This document shows positions 1-7,681 of a stretch of 15,231 nucleotides of DNA, one piece after another. The position numbers and the translations under genes are program-made. Under the pieces are notes generated by a model. It made no database searches. It had not been told where the DNA came from and was given only the letters and a program-made list of their open reading frames with translations. Every line of letters begins with the position of its first letter. Position 1 is the stretch's first letter. This DNA is from JBBQBQ01 sp038317685 (GTDB lineage Bacteria > Desulfobacterota > Desulfuromonadia > Desulfuromonadales > DDH964): positions 1 through 15,231 of the forward strand of contig JBBQBQ010000069.1 in the NCBI GenBank assembly GCA_038317685.1, in the 5' to 3' direction.

Positions 1-187
1 GGCGTTTTCCGACCCCCTTCAGGTCCGGGCCGAGGGTTCCACCTTCCTGGTCGAGGCGGTGGCAGCCCTTGCAGCCCTGCGAGTTGATGAGTTCCCGGGC
101 GAGGGCCTCGTCGGCGGCGTGGACCGGCCAGGGGCCAAGCAGGAGCAGACAGGTGACGGCCAGGAGCATCGGGCGGATATTGGGCAT
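1..187 (-). CDS. c-type cytochrome, periplasmic, partial (3' end outside window)
   Basis: The first 62 codons of a minus-strand gene are present and the rest lies beyond the left edge. Residues 1-25 form a signal peptide: a short basic start (MPNIRP), a leucine-rich core, and a likely signal-peptidase cut after HAA (23-25). A single haem c attachment motif CKGCH lies at residues 39-43. It is followed by GGTLGPDL (49-56) and KGVGKR (57-62), the usual sequence after the haem motif in small class I cytochromes c, where a later Met is the sixth ligand; that part is not in the window. The start is set by a GGAGG ribosome binding site at 194-198, six bases upstream. The protein should be a periplasmic electron carrier with haem attached covalently after Sec export. 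The redox partner cannot be told. It is divergent from aroF and probably unrelated to it. Confidence 0.85.
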   Translation of the reverse strand, partial: MPNIRPMLLAVTCLLLLGPWPVHAADEALARELINSQGCKGCHRLDQEGGTLGPDLKGVGKR

Positions 188-227
188 GGGCAGCCTCCGG
201 GGGGGGCAAAGCAGGTGGTTGCGCCAG

Positions 228-257
228 TTCATACCACGACCCGGGGCGGTAGGGCAA
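228..257 (-). promoter_or_regulatory. weak candidate sigma-70 promoter for the cytochrome gene
   Basis: Read on the minus strand, TTGCCC (252-257) and TATGAA (228-233) are 18 bases apart. Each matches only part of the consensus hexamers. The position, about 40 bases before the start codon, suits the cytochrome gene. This is a pattern match only. Confidence 0.3.
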
Positions 258-275
258 CCAACTGGGGAAAATGGG

Positions 276-304
276 TTGATATTGGCCGGCGGCGCCGTTA
301 AACT
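276..304 (+). promoter_or_regulatory. candidate sigma-70 promoter of aroF
   Basis: TTGATA (276-281) and TAAACT (299-304) are separated by exactly 17 bases. Transcription would begin near 311 and give a leader of about 36 bases before the aroF start codon. I see no leader peptide, attenuator or clear operator in that short leader. Confidence 0.55.
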
Positions 305-346
305 TAGGCGCCCGGCCTCCCCCGGGCCAACCCCAGGAGAATCGTC

Positions 347-1357
347 ATGCTCATCGTCATGGACCATAGCGCCTCCCCCGAACAGATTCAAGCGGTCACC
401 GCGGCAGTCCAGGCGATGGGTTTGCAGGCCGAACCGATCCCCGGCAGCCAGCGTACCGCCATCGGCGTCCTCGGCAATCAGGGGCCGGTCGACGACACCG
501 CTATCCGCGACCTCCCCGGGGTGCGCGAGGTGATCTCCGTCAGCAAGCCCTACAAGCTGGTTTCCCGCGATTTTCATCCCGAAGCCACCGTCGTCGAGGT
601 GGCCGGGGTCCGCATCGGTCAGGGAGAAAAACCGGTGATCATCGCCGGTCCCTGCTCCATCGAAAGCGAATCACAGATGCTTGCTTCGGCCTCCCTGGTC
701 AAGGCGGCCGGTGCCCAGGTGCTGCGGGGCGGGGCGTTCAAGCCGCGCACCGGGCCCCACTCCTTCCAGGGGCTGGGGGTGCCGGGGCTCAAGTTGCTGC
801 GCCAGGCGGGGGATGCCGTCGCTCTGCCGGTCATCACCGAAGTCATGCGCATCGAGCAGCTGGAGGCGGTTTGCCGTTACGCCGACATCCTGCAGATCGG
901 CGCCCGCAATATGCAGAACTTCGATCTCCTCAAGGAGGTCGGACGGCTCTCCCATCCGGTCTTGCTCAAGCGGGGTCTGGCCGCCACCCTGGAGGAATTC
1001 CTTGCCGCCGCGGAGTATCTCCTCGCCGAAGGGAACAAGCAGGTGATCCTTTGCGAGCGGGGCATCCGCACCTTCGAACGCGCCACCCGCAACACCCTCG
1101 ACCTCTCGGTTGTGCCGCTGATTCAGGCCATGAGCCATCTGCCGATCATCGTCGATCCGAGCCATGCCACCGGCAAGCGTTCGCTGGTGCCGATCATGGC
1201 CAAGGCGGCCCTGGTCGCCGGCGCCAACGGGGTGATGATCGAAGTCCACCCCGAGCCGGACAAGGCTCTCTGCGACGGGGCTCAGAGCCTCACCGGGGAC
1301 GGGTTCGGCCACCTGATGAACGACATCCGCGGTCTTCTGAGCTACCTGGGGTATTGA
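347..1357 (+). CDS. aroF: 3-deoxy-7-phosphoheptulonate (DAHP) synthase, type I-beta
   Basis: This enzyme condenses phosphoenolpyruvate with erythrose 4-phosphate to DAHP, the first step of the shikimate pathway, in the cytoplasm. The protein has 336 residues. Residues 1 to about 70 form the small ferredoxin-like N-terminal domain found in the Thermotoga-type I-beta enzymes, where it serves feedback inhibition by aromatic amino acids. The barrel follows, with AGPCSIES (100-107), GGAFKPRTGPHSFQG (128-142), KRGLAATLEEF (208-218), CERGIRTFERATRNT (236-250) and DPSHATGKR (270-278). The metal ligands expected from the Thermotoga enzyme are all present as Cys103, His273, Glu299 and Asp310. The start is supported by AGGAG at 335-339. 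It stands alone; no other shikimate gene is adjacent. The shikimate-kinase-family gene near 13 kb is far away and divergent in sequence. No chorismate mutase domain is fused. Confidence 0.95.
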   Translation: MLIVMDHSASPEQIQAVTAAVQAMGLQAEPIPGSQRTAIGVLGNQGPVDDTAIRDLPGVREVISVSKPYKLVSRDFHPEATVVEVAGVRIGQGEKPVIIAGPCSIESESQMLASASLVKAAGAQVLRGGAFKPRTGPHSFQGLGVPGLKLLRQAGDAVALPVITEVMRIEQLEAVCRYADILQIGARNMQNFDLLKEVGRLSHPVLLKRGLAATLEEFLAAAEYLLAEGNKQVILCERGIRTFERATRNTLDLSVVPLIQAMSHLPIIVDPSHATGKRSLVPIMAKAALVAGANGVMIEVHPEPDKALCDGAQSLTGDGFGHLMNDIRGLLSYLGY

Positions 1358-1375
1358 CCCAAAGGCTCCGGCGGC

Positions 1376-1404
1376 TTGTCAGTCGGGACGGTTTCGGGTA
1401 TCTT
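1376..1404 (+). promoter_or_regulatory. candidate sigma-70 promoter of the flavodiiron gene
   Basis: TTGTCA (1376-1381) and TATCTT (1399-1404) have a 17-base spacer. Transcription would start near 1411, giving a leader of about 50 bases. Together with the gap after aroF this suggests the flavodiiron gene is transcribed on its own, although no terminator is visible after aroF. Confidence 0.5.
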
Positions 1405-1460
1405 TAAGGCGCTGTGCTGAGTAAAACGGTCATCAATTGCATGCCAAGGAAGGACGATTC

Positions 1461-2657
1461 ATGGCGAACAGTGTTGAAATCATTTCGGGAGTCCACTGGG
1501 TCGGGGCCAGGCATCCGGATCTGGAGGTCTTCGACGATCTCTTCCCGACCCACAACGGCACCACCTATAATTCCTACCTGGTTCGGGGTCGGGACAAGAC
1601 TGCGTTGATCGACACCGTGAAGGCCCCCTTCACCGAGGAGTTTTTCTCCAAGGTTGAAGAACAGCTCCCTCTCGACCAGATCGACATCGTCGTCGTCAAC
1701 CACACCGAGCCTGACCACTCTGGAGCCCTCGGCGCCCTGCTGGAAAGGAATCCGAACCTCACGGTCTACTGCAGCAAGGCGGCTGAGAACTTCCTCAAGC
1801 AACTCCTCCACAAGCCGTTCAAATGCCACGTGGTGGCCGATGGGGAGAAAGTCGATCTCGGCGGGCGGACCCTGCGCTTCATCCTGGCCCCTTACCTGCA
1901 CTGGCCCGACACCATCTTTACCTATCTGGAGGAGGAACGGATCCTCTTCTCCTGCGACGCTTTTGGTGCCCACTACTGCGCCAACAAACTCTTCGACGAT
2001 GAAATTCTTGATTTTTCAGCCGATTTTTATTTTTACTTCGACTGCATCATGCGCCCCTTCAAGGACAAGATTCGCGAGGCCCTGGCCAAGATAGAAGGGT
2101 TGCCGTTGACGATGGTCTGCCCTTCCCATGGGCCGATCCGTCGCTCCAGCTACCTGCATGCCATCAACGCCTATCGGCAATGGGCCGCTCCACCCCCCCG
2201 CGGCGACCGGCCCAAGGCCTTGATGGTGGTCCTCTCCTCCCACGGTAACACCCGGTCCATGGCCAGTGTCATCAAGGCGGAATTGGAAAAACAGGGGATC
2301 GAAGTTTCCCAGTTGCCCCTCTCCGGGATGCGCGACGACGATTACCGCAATGCCCTGGAGCAGGCTGACGTATTGCTGATCGGCACTCCGACCATCCAGC
2401 GCGATGCTCCGCCCCATGTCTGGCATGCTCTGTCGCTGATCTCCTCGGTCACCCCCAAGGCCAAGCTTGGCGCGGTCTTCGGCTCCTTCGGCTGGAGCGG
2501 CGAGGCGGTGAAGATGGTGGAGCAGCGGCTCGAAGGCCTCAAATATAAACTCGCCACCGGCAGCATCTCCTTCCGCTTTACCCCGACCGAGGAAAACCTC
2601 GCCGCCTGCCGGCAATTCGCCGATCAGGTCGCCAACGCGGTCCTCTGCGAGGAATAG
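1461..2657 (+). CDS. flavodiiron protein (FprA-type A flavoprotein, oxygen/NO reductase)
   Basis: Flavodiiron proteins reduce oxygen to water or nitric oxide to nitrous oxide in the cytoplasm of anaerobes, usually with electrons from rubredoxin. The 398-residue protein has the standard two domains. A metallo-beta-lactamase-like domain (about 1-248) carries every diiron ligand: His81, Glu83, Asp85 and His86 in NHTEPDHSG, His147 in LHWPD, Asp166 in SCDAFG and His223 in PSHGP. A flavodoxin-like FMN domain (about 251-398) has the phosphate loop SSHGNTRSM (259-267). No rubredoxin or NADH-dependent reductase domain is fused at the C-terminus and none lies next door, so the electron donor is encoded elsewhere. 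I chose the ATG at 1461 because an AAGGAAGG-like site lies just upstream at about 1446-1453; a TTG eight codons earlier lacks a site. Preference for oxygen or NO cannot be read from the sequence. Confidence 0.93.
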   Translation: MANSVEIISGVHWVGARHPDLEVFDDLFPTHNGTTYNSYLVRGRDKTALIDTVKAPFTEEFFSKVEEQLPLDQIDIVVVNHTEPDHSGALGALLERNPNLTVYCSKAAENFLKQLLHKPFKCHVVADGEKVDLGGRTLRFILAPYLHWPDTIFTYLEEERILFSCDAFGAHYCANKLFDDEILDFSADFYFYFDCIMRPFKDKIREALAKIEGLPLTMVCPSHGPIRRSSYLHAINAYRQWAAPPPRGDRPKALMVVLSSHGNTRSMASVIKAELEKQGIEVSQLPLSGMRDDDYRNALEQADVLLIGTPTIQRDAPPHVWHALSLISSVTPKAKLGAVFGSFGWSGEAVKMVEQRLEGLKYKLATGSISFRFTPTEENLAACRQFADQVANAVLCEE

Positions 2658-2673
2658 TCTTCCCGTCGGGAAA

Positions 2674-2714
2674 AAAACACAAGCGCCGGCCTTCACGGCC
2701 GGCGCTTGTGTTTT
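2674..2714. terminator. bidirectional intrinsic terminator
   Basis: An 18-bp perfect stem (2674-2691 with 2697-2714) encloses a five-base loop. The GC-rich core is flanked by A residues on the left and TTTT on the right, so it reads as a terminator in both directions. It sits between the ends of the flavodiiron gene and the convergent chalcone-isomerase-like gene. Confidence 0.9.
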
Positions 2715-2740
2715 CCCCTGAAATTGGACTTCGGCAAACG

Positions 2741-3298
2741 CTATCCGCCGAGCAGGCCCTTCTTCATGTCATCATCCGCCGGTTCGTTGCCGAGATAGAT
2801 CAGCAGAATCCCTTGGCCGAGCGCCGGGTCATTGAGGGAGCCGAGGGCTTTGCCGTTTTGGCTGGCAGTCACGGTGCCGTCGGGGAAGACCTGCAGGTCG
2901 ACCTGATCACCGCGAACGAAGTCATTCCGGAACCAGCCGAGGAAGGCCTTGGCGGCGGGACTGGTCGCGACCGGCGGGGCATTCTTGGTCAACCCCTCGG
3001 CAAAAGCGTCAATGATTTTTTCCTTTTCTACCTTGCCGTAGAGGAAGTCCATGCGGATCAGTTTGGGGCCACCGGTAGCCAGGACCGCCTCGGTGCTGGC
3101 TGCTTTGCGGGTGGTGTAGAGAGAACCGATATAGATTTTGAAGAAGAATTTCTTGCGAATGCCGTAACCGTTGAGCTGCAGGTTCTGACCGGCGATCTCG
3201 ACCTGCGGCGCCAGGTTGACCCCGGCCACCTCCACCGCCCCGGCGATCCCGGAAAGGAGCAGCAAGAGGGACAAGGACAGGGCTGGAAACCATTTCAT
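2741..3298 (-). CDS. secreted chalcone isomerase-like domain protein
   Basis: The protein has 185 residues. A signal peptide covers residues 1-21 (MKWFPAL, a run of leucines, then AGA before the likely cut), so the product should be periplasmic. The mature part begins VEVAGVNLAP and contains LNGYGIRKKFFFKIYIGSLYT (in two overlapping pieces around residues 37-57), the typical opening of the bacterial chalcone-isomerase-like family. Members of this family share the fold of plant chalcone isomerase but generally lack its flavonoid chemistry; lipid or fatty-acid binding has been suggested for the fold. No catalytic claim is made. I chose the start at 3298, not a longer reading from 3505, because the signal peptide begins there and AAAGGA (3305-3310) is well placed. 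That site overlaps the stop of the upstream small membrane gene, so the pair is probably co-transcribed and translationally coupled. Confidence 0.85.
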   Translation of the reverse strand: MKWFPALSLSLLLLLSGIAGAVEVAGVNLAPQVEIAGQNLQLNGYGIRKKFFFKIYIGSLYTTRKAASTEAVLATGGPKLIRMDFLYGKVEKEKIIDAFAEGLTKNAPPVATSPAAKAFLGWFRNDFVRGDQVDLQVFPDGTVTASQNGKALGSLNDPALGQGILLIYLGNEPADDDMKKGLLGG

Positions 3299-3309
3299 GG
3301 GGGGTCCTT

Positions 3310-3495
3310 TCAAAAAGAGAGGTGGTTGGTCAGGGACGTTTCCTCGGCCTGGTATTTTTCTCCGCCGGCGATGTAGCGGGTGCTTAAAAAGAGGGTGGCA
3401 ACCAGCAGAACGCCGATGGCCGGTTGGAGTTTGAGGAGGTACCACAGGGTGCCGCCAACGGCCAGGGCAATAAGGAAGTCTCGGAGGAGATTCAT
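3310..3495 (-). CDS. small two-helix membrane protein of unknown function
   Basis: This 61-residue gene has no family I recognise. Two hydrophobic stretches (about residues 7-21 and 25-42) separated by the short turn KLQP suggest a helical hairpin in the inner membrane. A polar tail (GGEKYQAEETSLTNHLSF) follows. The ATG is preceded by GAAGGTG about seven bases upstream on the minus strand (near 3503-3509). Its TGA stop (3310-3312) overlaps the ribosome binding site of the chalcone-isomerase-like gene by one base. That tight junction, together with good hydrophobic segments, is why I think it is a real gene although the same DNA also reads through in another frame. Function is unknown; a link to the secreted partner is an inference from position. 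Confidence 0.65.
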   Translation of the reverse strand: MNLLRDFLIALAVGGTLWYLLKLQPAIGVLLVATLFLSTRYIAGGEKYQAEETSLTNHLSF

Positions 3496-3687
3496 GGGAG
3501 TTCACCTTCTTATAGGATTCAGGATTCGGGGCCAGCGCGCTGATCGCCCGTTGCTTGCCTGGGGTTGGGGGAGCGCCGCTCCGGGTTGGGCCGTCCGTCA
3601 GGATTTTTGCGGAAGTGCTTGCGACACGTTAGCCAAGCGCCGGGAAAAGGTCAAGCGCCTTGCCGCGGGGGAGGCGGCCTTTTTACC

Positions 3688-3717
3688 TTGCCATGGCGAG
3701 GAACATGCTCCTAAAAT
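3688..3717 (+). promoter_or_regulatory. candidate sigma-70 promoter of priA
   Basis: TTGCCA (3688-3693) and TAAAAT (3712-3717) each match the consensus at five of six positions and lie 18 bases apart. Transcription would start near 3724. This lies downstream of the TTG at 3660 that opens the reading frame, and so supports the GTG at 3759 as the true priA start. The rest of the divergent region from 3496 to 3687 shows no strong promoter for the minus-strand pair; it holds one small hairpin (GGAGC/GCTCC, 3570-3582). Confidence 0.6.
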
Positions 3718-3758
3718 TTCCTGCCCGACCGCTCTCCCCTCGATTTGAAGGAATAGAC

Positions 3759-5954
<2,196 letters not shown>

Positions 5955-6249
5955 GCCGCTCTCCGCCCATCCTTCCTTTCTGCTCTGCGCCGCCCTTTCC
6001 TGTGTTGCTCTGTGAGTAGTCTGTTGAGTCGAAAAAAAACTCGACTTAGGGCCTCTGTCCTTGGCCGAGAGGGTTCGTTTCCAGGGGGAGGCGGCCGGAA
6101 AGGCGGTCTCTGCCTCAACTTTAGGCGATCAGTCTAAAAAATAATCACATTGGCATAAAAAATGGATGAAAAAGGTTTGTGGTCCTAAGTTTAAATCAAG
6201 GTGCCATGGTGAAAAGAAGATCAATTTCTCACCCCCACAGGAGGCGTCA
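5955..6249. other. intergenic region before gdhA, with a hairpin and a weak sigma-54-like site
   Basis: About 295 bases lie between priA and gdhA. The first part is pyrimidine-rich and has no gene I can support. A hairpin at 6025-6048 (AGTCGA pairing with TCGACT, extended by two pairs, around an A-rich loop) is not followed by a T run, so it is not a normal terminator. The last 130 bases turn AT-rich. At 6150 TTGGCA is followed at the right distance by TGGAT, a good -24 but poor -12 element for sigma-54. No convincing sigma-70 promoter was found. The frame of gdhA stays open upstream to 6166, but there is no good ribosome site for that start. Confidence 0.4.
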
Positions 6250-7596
6250 ATGGCCAAGCTCGACGAAAAACTCGAACCGATTTACCAGGATGTGCTGAAC
6301 CGCAACCCCGGCGAGGTGGAGTTCCACCAGGCGGTCCGCGAGGTGGTCGAAACCCTTGGCCCGGTGCTGGTCAAACATCCCGAATTTACTCACCACAAAA
6401 TCATCGAGCGGATTTGCGAGCCGGAGCGGCAGATCATCTTCCGGGTGCCCTGGCAGGACGATAAAGGGCATGTCCATATCAACCGCGGGTTCCGCGTCGA
6501 GTTCAACAGTGCGCTCGGTCCCTATAAAGGGGGGTTGCGTTTCCACCCCTCGGTCTATCTCGGCATCATCAAGTTCCTCGGGTTCGAGCAGATTTTCAAG
6601 AACGCCCTGACCGGGATGCCGATCGGCGGCGGCAAGGGTGGTTCGGACTTCGATCCCAAGGGGAAATCGGACGACGAGATCATGCGTTTCTGCCAGTCCT
6701 TTATGACCGAACTCTACCGGCACCTTGGCGAGTACACCGACGTCCCGGCCGGTGATATCGGCGTTGGCGGTCGCGAAATCGGCTACATGTTCGGTCAGTA
6801 CAAGCGCATCACCAACCGCTACGAATCTGCAGTCCTGACCGGCAAGGGCCTCGACTGGGGCGGCTCCCTGGTTCGTCCCGAGGCGACCGGCTATGGCGCC
6901 ACCTTCTTTGTCGACGAGATGCTGAAGGTGCGCAAGGATTCCTTCGAAGGGAAGACCTGCGTCGTTTCCGGTTCAGGCAATGTGGCGATTTACACGGTTG
7001 AGAAGATCCACCAGCTCGGCGGCAAGGTCGTGGCCTGCTCAGACTCCAACGGCTATATCCTGCATGAAAAGGGGATCGATCTGGACCTGGTGCAACAGCT
7101 CAAGGAAGTCGAACGGCGCCGCATCAAGGACTATGTCAACTACCACAAGGATGCCAAGTACGTGGCGGGAGGAAATATCTGGTCTATCCCCTGCCAGGTG
7201 GCGATGCCCTCGGCGACCCAGAACGAGATCAATGGCAAGGATGCGCAGACCCTGGTGAAAAACGGCTGCATCGCGGTCGGCGAAGGGGCGAACATGCCGA
7301 CCACTCCGGAAGGGATCAAGGTCTTCCTTGATGCCAAAATCGCCTACGGCCCGGGCAAAGCGGCCAATGCCGGCGGGGTTGCCACCAGTGCGCTGGAAAT
7401 GCAGCAGAATGCCAGCCGCGACTCCTGGACCTTTGAATTCACCGAGCAGAAGCTGGGGCAGATCATGAGAAATATCCACGAGGCGTGTTACGAGACTGCC
7501 TTGGAGTACGGCTGTCCGGGGAACTACGTGGTCGGCGCCAATATCGCCGGCTTCACCAAGGTCGCCAAAGCGATGGTCGCTCTCGGCCTGGTCTGA
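6250..7596 (+). CDS. gdhA: NADP-type glutamate dehydrogenase
   Basis: This enzyme makes glutamate from 2-oxoglutarate, ammonium and NADPH in the cytoplasm and is a main entry for nitrogen at high ammonium. The 448 residues match the hexameric bacterial enzymes of about 447. Key motifs are GPYKGGLRFHPSV (90-102), KNALTGMPIGGGKGGSDFD (117-135), PAGDIGVGGREIG (166-178), KGLDWGGS (199-206) and RPEATGYG (209-216). Substrate-binding and catalytic residues are present as Lys93, Lys117, Lys129 and Asp169. The nucleotide fold shows SGSGNVA (240-246), then ACSDSNG (262-268). The serine rather than an acidic residue after the second strand suits NADP; this is an inference. The start follows AGGAGG (6239-6244). 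An earlier in-frame ATG at 6166 would add 28 residues that do not fit the family. It appears to be a single-gene unit ending at the 7624 hairpin. Confidence 0.96.
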   Translation: MAKLDEKLEPIYQDVLNRNPGEVEFHQAVREVVETLGPVLVKHPEFTHHKIIERICEPERQIIFRVPWQDDKGHVHINRGFRVEFNSALGPYKGGLRFHPSVYLGIIKFLGFEQIFKNALTGMPIGGGKGGSDFDPKGKSDDEIMRFCQSFMTELYRHLGEYTDVPAGDIGVGGREIGYMFGQYKRITNRYESAVLTGKGLDWGGSLVRPEATGYGATFFVDEMLKVRKDSFEGKTCVVSGSGNVAIYTVEKIHQLGGKVVACSDSNGYILHEKGIDLDLVQQLKEVERRRIKDYVNYHKDAKYVAGGNIWSIPCQVAMPSATQNEINGKDAQTLVKNGCIAVGEGANMPTTPEGIKVFLDAKIAYGPGKAANAGGVATSALEMQQNASRDSWTFEFTEQKLGQIMRNIHEACYETALEYGCPGNYVVGANIAGFTKVAKAMVALGLV

Positions 7597-7623
7597 TCAG
7601 CAAAGCTAACGCTCCACTCATCA

Positions 7624-7661
7624 ACGACAAAGGGCCCGGCGTTTGCCGGGCCCTTTGTCGT
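7624..7661. terminator. perfect 17-bp bidirectional terminator hairpin
   Basis: A 17-bp stem with no mismatch (7624-7640 with 7645-7661) encloses the loop GTTT. The core is GGGCCCGGC and the outer part is richer in A/T, but a long U run is lacking on either side. It lies between gdhA and the convergent ATP-grasp gene and probably ends both transcripts. Confidence 0.85.
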
Positions 7662-7681
7662 CCTGCAGGCAAGCTTTTCCC

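Noticed and set aside
2708..3376. A 222-codon plus-strand frame just after the terminator
   Set aside because: It is antisense to the secreted chalcone-isomerase-like gene and begins inside the terminator stem; no family features.
3660..3758. TTG-initiated extension of PriA by 33 residues
   Set aside because: It starts upstream of the best promoter pair, has no ribosome site, and the extra residues do not fit the family length.
7624..7661. Strong hairpin as a possible attachment site or repeat element
   Set aside because: Its position between two convergent gene ends and its simple perfect stem are fully explained by bidirectional termination; no integrase or second copy is seen.
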